Shown here: positions 32,533 through 41,110 of the stretch, one piece after another | Layout: each line of letters starts with the position of its first letter | How positions within the stretch are numbered: position 1 is the first letter of the stretch | NCBI GenBank assembly: GCA_902606645.1 | Contig: CACLHJ010000004.1 | Location: forward strand, 1 to 41,343 | Direction: 5' to 3' | Origin: an uncultured Pelagibacteraceae bacterium | Lineage (GTDB): Bacteria; Pseudomonadota; Alphaproteobacteria; Pelagibacterales; Pelagibacteraceae | Length of the DNA stretch: 41,343 bases | Program-made: the position numbers and the translations under genes | Notes under the pieces: generated by a model | Databases searched by the model: none | The model's input: only the letters and a program-made list of their open reading frames with translations | Told to the model about the DNA's origin: nothing

Positions 32533-33657
32533 TTATAGTCCTGCTTTCATTGCTTCCCATTTTTCACCAATCTCTGTTCCGTTATCAGCCCAGTAGTATG
32601 GATCAACTAAGAAATATTTCTTAGTATTTTGAGGAGATGTAGGCATTTGAGGCATCATTTCAGTTTTACCATCTTTGTACCAAGGCTCGTTGGCTTTGAT
32701 AATATCTAAAGATGATATTCTGTATGGCGCATATGCAATATACTTCGCACTACCAGCTAACATTTCAGTATTAGTCATCATAGCTAGAGCTTTTTTAGCA
32801 TTTCCATTTGCATCGTTAGGTCCACCTTTAACTTGTACAAAATACTCATAGTCAAGACCTTGACCATGCCATACTTGTTTAATTGGAGCACCTTCACCTA
32901 CTTCAGCGTTAAAGAATCTTCCGTTCCAACCAGTTGCCATTACAACTTCACCAGCAACTAATAGTTCTGGTGGTTGAGCACCTGCAGACCAGAATACACA
33001 TCCACCATTTGGATCTGTACAAAGTTCTTTAATTTTATTCATAGCTCTGTCAACACCGCCTTCTTCTTCAAGTTTTCTGTAAAGTAATTCTCCACCTTTA
33101 CCCATGTTTACACCGTCAGCAGCTAAAGCGATTTCTAGGTTAGTAAGAGCACTTTTGTAGATTGCTCTTTTACCTGGAAATTTTTTAGTGTTAAAAAAGT
33201 CTTTAATTGTTGTAGGCTCTTTTCCACCAAATGCTCTTGTATCAAAAGCATAATTCCAAGAGTACAGAATATTTCCTACTGCACATTCACTTGGCATTGG
33301 AGCAAAGAAGTCTTCACTTGCTGGTGTTCCATCTGGAGCTGCTGGAAAATCTTTGTCAAAATCAAATTTAACAAATAAACCTTCGTCACAACCATTAATA
33401 GTATCAAATGCAAATACATCGATAATATCCCAGTTGATAGCACCCGCTTCTTTTTGTGCCTTAATTTCTGATAGTCCACCAGAATAGTCAACCCAGTTAA
33501 TATCTATTCCTAGAGCTGCTGCTGTTGGATCGCCATACCCTTGTTTTTGAGAGTCTGTATAAGCTCCACCCCAAGATGCTACAGTAACAGCAAAGGCTGA
33601 AGAAGTTACAGATACAACAAAAGAAAGAGCAAGTATCAATTTACTTATTTTTCTCAT
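32533..33657 (-). CDS. potD: Periplasmic polyamine-type substrate-binding protein PotD
   Basis: ATG 33657 is chosen because GGAGGA lies a few bases upstream and the protein then starts with a signal peptide (residues 1-22, ISKLILALSFVVSVTSSAFA). The 374-aa product is an extracellular solute-binding protein of the PotD/PotF type, with VASWGGAYTDSQKQ at the mature start and the cluster-conserved GWNGRFF and YFLVDPYYWADN segments. Spermidine/putrescine or a similar cation is the family ligand; the aspartate/tryptophan cage residues cannot be fixed without a structure. It is probably the most abundant product of this operon, judging by the downstream hairpin. Confidence 0.9.
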   Translation of the reverse strand: MRKISKLILALSFVVSVTSSAFAVTVASWGGAYTDSQKQGYGDPTAAALGIDINWVDYSGGLSEIKAQKEAGAINWDIIDVFAFDTINGCDEGLFVKFDFDKDFPAAPDGTPASEDFFAPMPSECAVGNILYSWNYAFDTRAFGGKEPTTIKDFFNTKKFPGKRAIYKSALTNLEIALAADGVNMGKGGELLYRKLEEEGGVDRAMNKIKELCTDPNGGCVFWSAGAQPPELLVAGEVVMATGWNGRFFNAEVGEGAPIKQVWHGQGLDYEYFVQVKGGPNDANGNAKKALAMMTNTEMLAGSAKYIAYAPYRISSLDIIKANEPWYKDGKTEMMPQMPTSPQNTKKYFLVDPYYWADNGTEIGEKWEAMKAGL

Positions 33658-33660
33658 TAT

Positions 33661-33697
33661 TCCTCCGTTTAAACGTTTAATATAAATTAATTTATAT
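33661..33697 (-). promoter_or_regulatory. Ribosome site and palindromes in the potD leader
   Basis: On the minus strand the potD start is preceded by GGAGGA (33661-33665 region). Next to it lie a perfect 10-bp palindrome CGTTTAAACG (33666-33675) and an 18-bp palindrome ATATAAATTAATTTATAT (33680-33697). The second is AT-only and could arise by chance in such DNA. Either may be an operator or leader hairpin acting on potD. Confidence 0.35.
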
Positions 33698-33779
33698 AAG
33701 TAAATTACACCAAAATGACTATTAAGAGTCAACAGCTTATAATGTTCTTATTAGTGTTATACTATAATATATTGATTGT

Positions 33780-34865
33780 TTATTTTGGGTCTAAAGCTCT
33801 AGCATCAGAACTGTTCCAACCAATTTTTATATCTTGTTTGACCTTGAGTTCTAAATTGGAAGTACTGTTTGGTACTTTTAGAATAAATTCTGAGTTACCT
33901 AATAAATTTACTCTTACCCTTGTATGATCTCCATGATAAATTACTTCTTCAATCTTACCACTGAACATATTGTCCATTTTTTCACTTGGATCAATTAATG
34001 CTCTCTCCGGTCTTAAAGAAACAGTTGTTTTTTCTCCCTTAGATTTTACTGAAATTGCGGTTGCTAGTATTTCACCATTGGATAATTTTACTTTACATTT
34101 TCCTCCAGAAATATCTGACACTTCACCATTAAAGGTATTATTTTCACCTATAAATTCTGCAACAAATGAATTAACCGGTTTTTCATAAAGCTCTGAAGGA
34201 TTTGATAGCTGTTGAACTTTTCCATCATTAAAGACAGCAATTCTATTTGACATTGTTAATGCTTCACTTTGATCGTGTGTAACATAAACTACAGTTACTC
34301 CTATACTTTCATGAATATGTTTAATTTCATATTGCATACTCTCTCTTAAATTTTTATCTAAAGCACCTAAAGGCTCATCCATTAAAACTACCGCAGGATC
34401 AAAAACTAAAGCTCTTGCTACAGCTACCCTTTGTTGTTGTCCTCCTGATAATTGTCCTGGCATTCTTGTTTCAAACCCATTTAGTGAAACCATTGATAAA
34501 GCTTTATCAACTTTTTTATCAATTTCATCTTTTTGCATTTTTCTCACTCTTAAAGGGAAAGCTAAATTTTCATAGACTGTCATATGAGGAAAAAGTGCAT
34601 AATTTTGAAAAACCATTCCAATCCCTCTTTTGTGAGGCGGAATGTTAGAAATTATATTTCCATCTAATAAAATTTCACCATTTGTTGGAGTTTCAAAGCC
34701 AGCAAGCATCATCAGACAAGTTGTTTTACCAGATCCAGAGGGACCAAGCATGGTAATGAATTCACCTTCAGCAATATCTAATTGAAGATCTTTAACAACT
34801 AAAACTTTACCATCATAGCTTTTATCAACTTTATCAAATTTAACAAATTCTGGATTATTAGACAT
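33780..34865 (-). CDS. potA: Polyamine-type ABC transporter ATPase PotA
   Basis: A 361-aa ATP-binding subunit. Walker A is GPSGSGKTT, the signature is LSGGQQQRVAVARAL, Walker B is VVLMDEPLGALD and the switch His is in VYVTHDQSEA. A TOBE-like C-terminal domain follows (VSLRPERALI). It powers the PotB/PotC permeases. It precedes potD by 122 bases, a gap large enough for a separate potD promoter. Confidence 0.95.
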   Translation of the reverse strand: MSNNPEFVKFDKVDKSYDGKVLVVKDLQLDIAEGEFITMLGPSGSGKTTCLMMLAGFETPTNGEILLDGNIISNIPPHKRGIGMVFQNYALFPHMTVYENLAFPLRVRKMQKDEIDKKVDKALSMVSLNGFETRMPGQLSGGQQQRVAVARALVFDPAVVLMDEPLGALDKNLRESMQYEIKHIHESIGVTVVYVTHDQSEALTMSNRIAVFNDGKVQQLSNPSELYEKPVNSFVAEFIGENNTFNGEVSDISGGKCKVKLSNGEILATAISVKSKGEKTTVSLRPERALIDPSEKMDNMFSGKIEEVIYHGDHTRVRVNLLGNSEFILKVPNSTSNLELKVKQDIKIGWNSSDARALDPK

Positions 34866-34910
34866 AAAGGTGAATATAAAACATTTGTGGTAATAGAATT
34901 CAATAGCTAA

Positions 34911-36080
34911 TTAACTCTTAATATGAAGTTCTTTTGGGAAATTGCAGAATAATTCAGAACCATTCTCAGTTACTCTAATTGCTTCAGAGGCCTCAACTCC
35001 CCAGTCACCAAATTGCATCACTGCTATCATATGAAAACAGACATTAGGCTCAAGAACGGTCATATCGCCTTTGTATATATTTAGAGTATGTTCGCCCCAA
35101 TCTGGAGGATACCCAATTCCAATTGAATATCCTGTTCTAGACTTTTTTTCTATTCCGTATTTATCTAAAATTTTCCAAAATGCCTGGGCAACATCATCAG
35201 CAGTATTTCCAGGTTTGATTGCACTAATACCAGAATTCAAAGCCTCAATAGTTTTATTCATAGTATCTATTTTTGTTTGGTCAGGTTTTCCTAATAAAAC
35301 TGTTCGAGCCATTGGAGCATGGTATCTTTTATAAGTACCTGATAACTCAATAATTGTAGCCTCCCCTTCAACAAATTTATCCTGACTAGCAGTCAAGTGA
35401 GATGCTGAAGTTCCTTTTCCTGTTGGTACTAAAGTTGCAATACTTGCATATTCTCCTCCAAATTCCTCTGTGCCATAAAATAATGATTTTTGAATTTCTC
35501 CAACCGCATCACACTGCCTTACACCAGGATTAATTACCTCCATTGCAGTTTTCATTCCTTTTTCAGAAATTTTTGCAGCAGATTTCATATAATTTATTTC
35601 ATTATCTGATTTTACTAGTCTTGCCCAATTGACCAGACGATCACTGTCTTTTATTTTGGCATTTGGAAGTCCAGATTTAATTTTTTCATAACAAAATGCT
35701 GTGAAATAATGTGCATCCATCTCCACACCAATTGATAACTTTTCCCATTTTCTCTCTTTAATAATATCAACTAAGTAATCATAAGGATGTTTTGGCCAGT
35801 TATGAATATAAGACTCATCGTAAGCTAGTATATTTTCATTTTTTAAATAAGTTTTTAAGTAAGCACCCCCCGCATCTTGAGCTCTTACAAAGCAAAGTGG
35901 TTCTTCTGCATTAACATGCACAATAGCGCACTGTGCATAATAAAACGACCAAGCATCATAACCTGTTAAATAATTAAGGTTATTGGTGTCATGAGAGATT
36001 AAAAGTTCAATGCCTTTTTCTTGCATCATATGTTGAACTTTCTTTAGTCTCTGTTTGTATTCTTCTTTTGTAAAATACAT
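34911..36080 (-). CDS. DoeA/EutD-like M24-fold hydrolase (ectoine hydrolase-type)
   Basis: A 389-aa pita-bread-fold protein. It resembles DoeA/EutD along its length (ANxWLTGYDxWSFY-like NLNYLTGYDAWSFYYAQ; YHAPMARTVLLGKP; YPPDWGEHTL; LEPNVCFHMI). Of the five canonical M24 metal ligands, the two Asp (here IIEL and HAPMARTV), the His and one Glu are not where expected, as in creatinase and DoeA, which do not need metals. So it is unlikely to be an Xaa-Pro peptidase; a C-N hydrolase for a ring or amidine compound is more likely. Its ATG overlaps the stop codon of the EutA-like gene. Confidence 0.72.
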   Translation of the reverse strand: MYFTKEEYKQRLKKVQHMMQEKGIELLISHDTNNLNYLTGYDAWSFYYAQCAIVHVNAEEPLCFVRAQDAGGAYLKTYLKNENILAYDESYIHNWPKHPYDYLVDIIKERKWEKLSIGVEMDAHYFTAFCYEKIKSGLPNAKIKDSDRLVNWARLVKSDNEINYMKSAAKISEKGMKTAMEVINPGVRQCDAVGEIQKSLFYGTEEFGGEYASIATLVPTGKGTSASHLTASQDKFVEGEATIIELSGTYKRYHAPMARTVLLGKPDQTKIDTMNKTIEALNSGISAIKPGNTADDVAQAFWKILDKYGIEKKSRTGYSIGIGYPPDWGEHTLNIYKGDMTVLEPNVCFHMIAVMQFGDWGVEASEAIRVTENGSELFCNFPKELHIKS

Positions 36081-36826
36081 TAATTTATCTGGAATAATTT
36101 ACCAAATCCCTCTACTGAATTATTTTTATTTATTTTAACAAGGGTATCCCAAATCAATGCCTGGTTGCTAGATAATACTGTAGTATTTAATTTTTTTTCT
36201 AATTTATCTATGATGGGTAAAACTGGGAGAGCTGTACATGAAACAAACAGAGCCTCTGCATTATTTAAATCAATGTTAGATAATACTTCATACAAATAAT
36301 TTTGATCAACTTTACCAATATCAAGATCAGACTCGATATCAAAATATGCATTAGATGTAATATCAAAACCCTCACTTTTAAAATACTCCAAAACCTCATC
36401 ATTTAATTTCTTATTATAAGGTGTAAATAAACATATTTTATTAATTTTCATTTTTTTAAGTGCTGTAATTGCAGCTGTGCTTGGTGTGGTAACATCTGCT
36501 TTTGGTTTTGCTGCCTTTACTTTTTTTTCAATTGATGCATGTCCAGCAGCAATAGTTCCTGAGGTACAACCGTAAACTACACAGTCTAGATCTTGATCAG
36601 GTAAAATATCTTTTGTAACCTCAGTTACTTTTTCTGACATTTTAATTAAGTTCTCCTTTGTTAAAGGATTGTAACTTTCAATTCGATTTACGAAAAAATC
36701 TATATCTCTATCTTTAATTATATTTATAAAATCCTTTTCTATCATAAAGTCGCTTGCAAGTGCTATTAGCCCAACTCTTGGATTTGATTTACTGACATAT
36801 TTAGGATCTATTTTTGTTGAATTCAT
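36080..36826 (-). CDS. EutA-like Asp/Glu racemase-fold protein
   Basis: A 248-aa protein of the aspartate/glutamate racemase, maleate isomerase and arylmalonate decarboxylase superfamily. Two catalytic-site cysteines are visible: VVYGCTSGTIAAGHA (near residue 80) and EALFVSCTALPVLP (near 195). The N-terminus PRVGLIALASDFMIEKD fits the EutA/maleate isomerase group. EutA accompanies EutD (DoeA) in ectoine-utilisation clusters. It is the first gene of the minus-strand unit, divergent from an EamA transporter across 60 bases. Its exact reaction is not established. Confidence 0.75.
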   Translation of the reverse strand: MNSTKIDPKYVSKSNPRVGLIALASDFMIEKDFINIIKDRDIDFFVNRIESYNPLTKENLIKMSEKVTEVTKDILPDQDLDCVVYGCTSGTIAAGHASIEKKVKAAKPKADVTTPSTAAITALKKMKINKICLFTPYNKKLNDEVLEYFKSEGFDITSNAYFDIESDLDIGKVDQNYLYEVLSNIDLNNAEALFVSCTALPVLPIIDKLEKKLNTTVLSSNQALIWDTLVKINKNNSVEGFGKLFQIN

Positions 36827-36886
36827 ATTTTAAAAAGTGAATATATCAGAAGTTCTTTAATAATCATTAATATTAAAAATAACGAC

Positions 36887-37753
36887 ATGAATATAAAAGA
36901 CACCTTTGTTGCATCTTTGGTTCCTATATTTTTAGGTTTCGGTTTCGTTATTGCAAAGCCTGCATTTGAGTCTTTTCCACCAATTTTATTGATGGGATTA
37001 AGATTTATGTTTGCTGCATCTATTTTGATTTGGTGGTTTCCAATACCTAGAGGTTACTTAAAAAAAATATTTATAGCATCATTCATAGCAAATACTTTAC
37101 AGTATAGTATTACCTACTCTGGGTTAAATTTAATTGATGCCTCTGCTGCTGTTCTTCTTGTTCAAACAGAAGTTCCTTTTGGAGTTATATTTGCTTATTT
37201 TATGCTTAGAGAAAAGCCGACAGTAAGAGCTTTAATTGGTATAAGTATTGCTTTTGTCGGTGTTTATATATTAACAGGATCTCCTAATTTAGATGGTAAG
37301 TTTATTGGGATTGGACTTACAATCATAGGTTCAGCAACTTGGGCTCTTGGACAAGTCTTGGTTAAACCATTAAGTAAAGAAATTAATCCTTTGGCTTTAG
37401 TTGCGTGGTTAGCATTATTTTCAGCTCCAATTTTAATAGTTTTTTCAGCAGTGTTAGATGGAAATACAATAAATTATTTAAGTAATGCTAAATTTGAACA
37501 TTGGATTATTGCAATTTATATTGGTTTTATAATGCAACCAATTACTTATGGTTGCTTCTATTATGTTTTAAAAAATAATCCTTTATACAAAGTACTTCCA
37601 ATTGTAACTATGGGTATTCCACCAACAGGATTGTTGGCAGCTATTTTTCTACTTGGAGAAAAACCAACTCAAGAATTATTTATCGGTGGAGCAATAATTA
37701 TAATTGGAGTAATTTTAATTGTTTTTACAAAAAATAAAAAAGAAGAGAATTAA
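36887..37753 (+). CDS. EamA/DMT-family transporter
   Basis: A 288-aa protein with about ten hydrophobic helices and two EamA domains. The tandem EamA pattern shows in PPILLMGLRFMFAASILIW and VPFGVIFAYFMLREKPT in the first half, and IGFIMQPITYGCFYYVL and LLAAIFLLGEKPT in the second. Substrates of this family are amino acids, nucleosides or unknown metabolites. It lies divergently opposite the EutA-like gene and 16 bases before the thioesterase. Confidence 0.9.
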   Translation: MNIKDTFVASLVPIFLGFGFVIAKPAFESFPPILLMGLRFMFAASILIWWFPIPRGYLKKIFIASFIANTLQYSITYSGLNLIDASAAVLLVQTEVPFGVIFAYFMLREKPTVRALIGISIAFVGVYILTGSPNLDGKFIGIGLTIIGSATWALGQVLVKPLSKEINPLALVAWLALFSAPILIVFSAVLDGNTINYLSNAKFEHWIIAIYIGFIMQPITYGCFYYVLKNNPLYKVLPIVTMGIPPTGLLAAIFLLGEKPTQELFIGGAIIIIGVILIVFTKNKKEEN

Positions 37754-37769
37754 TTTAAGCTATTAGTAA

Positions 37770-38231
37770 ATGTTATTAAAAAGTTTTTCAGTTAAACAAG
37801 ATTGGGTTGACTATAATGATCATATGAATATGGCTTACTACGTTCTAATATTTGATCAAGCTTTGGAAGTTGCACTTGAAAAATTTAAAATGGGGGAAAG
37901 TTCAGCAAAAGATTTAAATAGAAGCACTATGGTAGTTGAAACAAACACAAAATATTTAAGTGAAGTAAAACAAGGAGAGGAAATAGATATTCATATGACT
38001 TATTTTGATCATGACAAGAAAAGGCTTCACATAAAAATGGAGATGATTGAAAAAAGTAAAAAAAAAATATCCGCAACTATAGAGTGGATATCTCTTTATA
38101 TAGATTTAAGTCAGAGGAAAGTTACCGAATTTGAGGAAGAAAAGTTAAAAATAATGGATAAGTTTATTGAAGATAATAAAACAAAATTTTCATCTAATAA
38201 TCTTCTCTTTTCTTCAAAATTAAAGAAATAA
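37770..38231 (+). CDS. Hot-dog-fold acyl-CoA thioesterase (4HBT family)
   Basis: A 153-aa protein with the 4HBT motif at its start: KQDWVDYNDHMNMAYYVLIFDQA, where the Asp of the Asp-x-Asn-x-His-type segment is catalytic. It resembles thioesterases that occur with carnitine/betaine-CoA enzymes, which hydrolyse betainyl-CoA, but the substrate here is not proven. It is sandwiched between two EamA genes on the same strand with gaps of 16 and 40 bases. Confidence 0.8.
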   Translation: MLLKSFSVKQDWVDYNDHMNMAYYVLIFDQALEVALEKFKMGESSAKDLNRSTMVVETNTKYLSEVKQGEEIDIHMTYFDHDKKRLHIKMEMIEKSKKKISATIEWISLYIDLSQRKVTEFEEEKLKIMDKFIEDNKTKFSSNNLLFSSKLKK

Positions 38232-38271
38232 TTAAATATTACAAATTCTAATAATTTGATATAGGTGCCCA

Positions 38272-39228
38272 ATGAGCGCCAATAATAATCCTAAAGGTAT
38301 TCTTTTAATTATTACTGCAATGACATTTTTTTCAATGCAGGATGCATTGATTAAATTTATTTATGAACAGGCAGCGCTTTATGAAATTTTTTTTGGAAGA
38401 TATTTTATTGCTGCCATATTGCTTTTTGGATACATTAAATTTAGAAAACAGAAAGTTTCACTAAAGACTTACTATCCTTCTTTAACAGTATTAAGAGTTG
38501 TATTACACTTTATAGCGTTTTCTGCTTTTTTTATCTCTTTAACGTACATGCCATTAGCAACCGCTAATGCACTTTTTTTTTCTTCGCCATTTTTTGTATC
38601 AATTTTTGCAAAAATATTTTTAAAAGAGTTTATTGGAATTAGAAGATGGTCTGCAATTGTATTTGGTTTTATTGGGGTTTATATAGTTTTGGATCCAAAT
38701 TTTTCTAACTTTGAATATAGGAATTTATTGCCAGTAATATCTGCTTTTTGTTATGCGGCCTCAATGACTATTACAAAGTACACTTCAGATAAAGATGATG
38801 TTAATACACAATTATTTTATTTTTATCTTATTGCAATAGCCTTATGTGTGATAATTTTTATTTTTATGGGCAATGGGCAATTTAATAATTCAAATTTTGA
38901 CTCTACAACTCAATTTATTTTCAGAGAATGGTTTTCAAATATTGAGTATACTTGGAAGTTTATTTTATTTTTTGGTTTTGTTGCTTCAATTGCATTTGTT
39001 TGTATATTTTCCGCTTATATTGTTGCTTCTCCATCTGTGGTGTCGCTATTTGAATATTCTTTAATTATAATGTCAATGATACCTGGATATTTATTGTTCA
39101 ATGAAATTCCATCTTTAAGAACATTTTTAGGTGTTGGTTGTATTATAGCTGCTGGTATTTATATTTATGTAAGAGAAAAGGCTAGAGATCAGTATATTGC
39201 AACAAAAACACCTTTAAGAAGATCGTAA
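38272..39228 (+). CDS. EamA/DMT-family transporter (second)
   Basis: A 318-aa inner-membrane protein with about ten helices and two EamA domains. The start SANNNPKGILLIITAMTFFS leads into the first helix, and PLATANALFFSSPFFVSIFAK is the hinge helix of repeat 1. The C-terminal part (ASPSVVSLFEYSLIIMSMIPGY) belongs to the RhaT/RarD-like group. The gene follows the thioesterase by 40 bases. It is not close to the EamA gene at 36887, so it is not a recent duplicate. Confidence 0.88.
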   Translation: MSANNNPKGILLIITAMTFFSMQDALIKFIYEQAALYEIFFGRYFIAAILLFGYIKFRKQKVSLKTYYPSLTVLRVVLHFIAFSAFFISLTYMPLATANALFFSSPFFVSIFAKIFLKEFIGIRRWSAIVFGFIGVYIVLDPNFSNFEYRNLLPVISAFCYAASMTITKYTSDKDDVNTQLFYFYLIAIALCVIIFIFMGNGQFNNSNFDSTTQFIFREWFSNIEYTWKFILFFGFVASIAFVCIFSAYIVASPSVVSLFEYSLIIMSMIPGYLLFNEIPSLRTFLGVGCIIAAGIYIYVREKARDQYIATKTPLRRS

Positions 39229-39356
39229 AATTTTATTGAAACTCTACTTCAGTAATAATAAGCTTCACACATAATACGATACATAACTCATCGATAAATT
39301 CATATTTACGAAAGTGGGATCGATCGTCTTAGATTTAATTATTTAAGGAGGTTCGA
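39229..39356 (+). promoter_or_regulatory. Leader region with repeated CGAT motifs and a perfect Shine-Dalgarno
   Basis: This 128-base gap ends with AAGGAGGT (39345-39352), a full anti-SD match four bases before ATG 39357. Four-base CGAT motifs lie at 39277, 39292 and 39321, the last inside the palindrome GATCGATC (39318-39325). The arrangement could be an operator for the flavin monooxygenase operon. I do not recognise a riboswitch or terminator here. Confidence 0.4.
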
Positions 39357-40523
39357 ATGAAGTTTGGATATTTTTGCAATACCACTAACTGGGATCACAA
39401 ACCCTATAATCAATTACTAGATGAAACAAAAGAGATAACAACTTATTGTGATGAAAATAATTGGGATTCTATTTGGTATACCGAACATCATTTTAATCAT
39501 GAAGGAATGGAATCTTGTACTAACCCCTTAATGATGGGTGTTGATGCTGCCGCAAGAACTAAGCAGATAAAAATCGGACAGGCATGCAATGTTATTACAT
39601 TTCATAATCCTTTAAGACTTGCTGAAGACATTGCTTTATTAGATCAATTATCAAATGGAAGAGCTCTAGTTGGTATTGGAAGAGGAATTTATGGAAGAGA
39701 GGCAATGAATTTAAATAAAGAAGCCGATCTAAAGGACCAAGCAAAAAATTTTAGACTGTTTGAAGAATCTCTTACAATAATGAAAAAAGCATGGACTGAA
39801 GATTTTTTTAGTCATAAAGGTGAATTCTATACTTATCCATCACCAAATTTTGTTTGGCAACACGATATGAGTCCTCCAAACAAAGAGTTTGTAGATATTA
39901 AAACAAACGAGATGAAAAAAATAAGTGTAGTTCCAAAACCTAAACAAAGCCCACATCCACCAATTTGGCAAGTAGTAGATGGAGCAAGATCAATTGAATG
40001 GGCTGCACAAAATGGTTTGAACACTATTATGTGGATACCTACTGTTAAGGCTCTTAAGAAAAGATTTGAGATATTCCAAGATGCAAAGTCAAAAGCAGAG
40101 AACAGAGAAGTTCCTTTAGGCGAAGGCATATCTTTAGTTAGAGATATGTTTGTTGCAGAAACAATGGAAGAAGCTGAAAAATTAGCAGGTGAACATATTA
40201 TAAATTATATGAGATGGGTTTGTCATTGGCGAGGATTGGGAAATCATATGGACCCAGGTGAAGAATTGCCAGAAACAAAGCATAAATTAGATTTATTAAA
40301 TTATGAATTTTTACATAAAAGAAATTTATTGTTTGGCACTCCAGAGTATGTTGTTAATAAAATTAACGAACTTAAATCAGAGTTGAATTTACAAAATCTC
40401 CAAGTTTGGTCTAACTTTCCTGGAATAGAACATGAAGCCTGCATGAGGAGTATTAAATTGTTTAATGATGAAGTAATTCCAAAAATAAATTTAGACAGCT
40501 CTAATATAGAAAAAGCAAGTTAA
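39357..40523 (+). CDS. LLM-class flavin-dependent monooxygenase
   Basis: A 388-aa TIM-barrel protein of the bacterial luciferase-like family. The start MKFGYFCNTTNWDHKP, the WYTEHHFNHEG block (FMN/active-site region), AEDIALLDQLSNGRALVGIGRG and the later PHPPIWQVV strand are typical. An insert of about 25 residues after SPNFVWQHD is seen. Such enzymes insert oxygen using reduced FMN. Its ribosome site is the strongest in the window, suggesting high translation. It is followed without a gap (one shared base) by the AA_synth gene and then an alpha/beta hydrolase. Confidence 0.88.
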   Translation: MKFGYFCNTTNWDHKPYNQLLDETKEITTYCDENNWDSIWYTEHHFNHEGMESCTNPLMMGVDAAARTKQIKIGQACNVITFHNPLRLAEDIALLDQLSNGRALVGIGRGIYGREAMNLNKEADLKDQAKNFRLFEESLTIMKKAWTEDFFSHKGEFYTYPSPNFVWQHDMSPPNKEFVDIKTNEMKKISVVPKPKQSPHPPIWQVVDGARSIEWAAQNGLNTIMWIPTVKALKKRFEIFQDAKSKAENREVPLGEGISLVRDMFVAETMEEAEKLAGEHIINYMRWVCHWRGLGNHMDPGEELPETKHKLDLLNYEFLHKRNLLFGTPEYVVNKINELKSELNLQNLQVWSNFPGIEHEACMRSIKLFNDEVIPKINLDSSNIEKAS

Positions 40524-41107
40524 TGAATTTAGAAATAAGAAAGTTTACAAAATTTGTGGACAAAACTTTTATTGAGGGTGGAAAAAAAGCTAAGGAGCCA
40601 GTTTTATTAGTTTCTGTAGCTGTAGTTTTTAAAAATCCATGGCACGGACAAGGATTTGTTGAAGACCTTAGACCAACTATTTTAGATTTAGCTCCTAAAC
40701 TTGGAGATATGCTTGTACCTGAATTAATTAAAGAGATGGAGTCTCCTGATAAAATACTTGCATATGGAAAAGCTGGAGTTGTTGGATTAAACGGAGAGAT
40801 AGAGCACGCATCAGCATTTATACACACTTTAAGATTTGGGAATAAATTTAGAGATGCTGTAGGTGGTACTTCTTATTTAAGTTTTACAAATACAAGGGGG
40901 CCAGCAGGTTCGAAAATATCAATTCCAATGATGCACAAAACAGACTCTGGTTTAAGACCATACTATTTAACTCATGAGTTCACAATTCATGATGCACCAT
41001 TTGATGACGAGGTTGTGATAGCTATAGGAGGCGCCTCAAGTGGAAGAGCACATGCAAGAACAGGTGATAGATACCAAGATATGAAAGAGATGGGCATTAA
41101 AAATTAA
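40523..41107 (+). CDS. AA_synth (DUF1185/PF06684) family protein
   Basis: A 194-aa protein of the amino acid synthesis family (AA_synth, once DUF1185). The FKNPWHGQGFVEDL segment near residue 35, YGKAGVVGLNGEIEHASA and GGTSYLSFTNTRGPAGSKI are the conserved parts. A structure from the family shows a chorismate-mutase-like fold, but the reaction is unknown. It overlaps the flavin monooxygenase gene by one base and precedes an alpha/beta hydrolase by three bases, so the three form one operon, likely for ring opening of a cyclic amide or similar (inference). Confidence 0.85.
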   Translation: MNLEIRKFTKFVDKTFIEGGKKAKEPVLLVSVAVVFKNPWHGQGFVEDLRPTILDLAPKLGDMLVPELIKEMESPDKILAYGKAGVVGLNGEIEHASAFIHTLRFGNKFRDAVGGTSYLSFTNTRGPAGSKISIPMMHKTDSGLRPYYLTHEFTIHDAPFDDEVVIAIGGASSGRAHARTGDRYQDMKEMGIKN

Positions 41108-41110
41108 AAA

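Noticed and set aside
33717-33731. TGACT/AGTCA hairpin after potA
   Set aside because: Only 5 bp, with no U-tract on either strand; not a convincing terminator.
38242-38258. CAAATT/AATTTG hairpin before the second EamA gene
   Set aside because: Six AT-rich base pairs without a T-tract are expected by chance in this DNA.
36887-39228. Two EamA genes as a recent tandem duplication
   Set aside because: The translations differ throughout and belong to different EamA subgroups, so only the fold is shared.
40501-40827. 108-codon minus-strand open frame opposite the AA_synth gene
   Set aside because: Shadow of the AA_synth coding sequence, with low-complexity translation and no supporting start signal.
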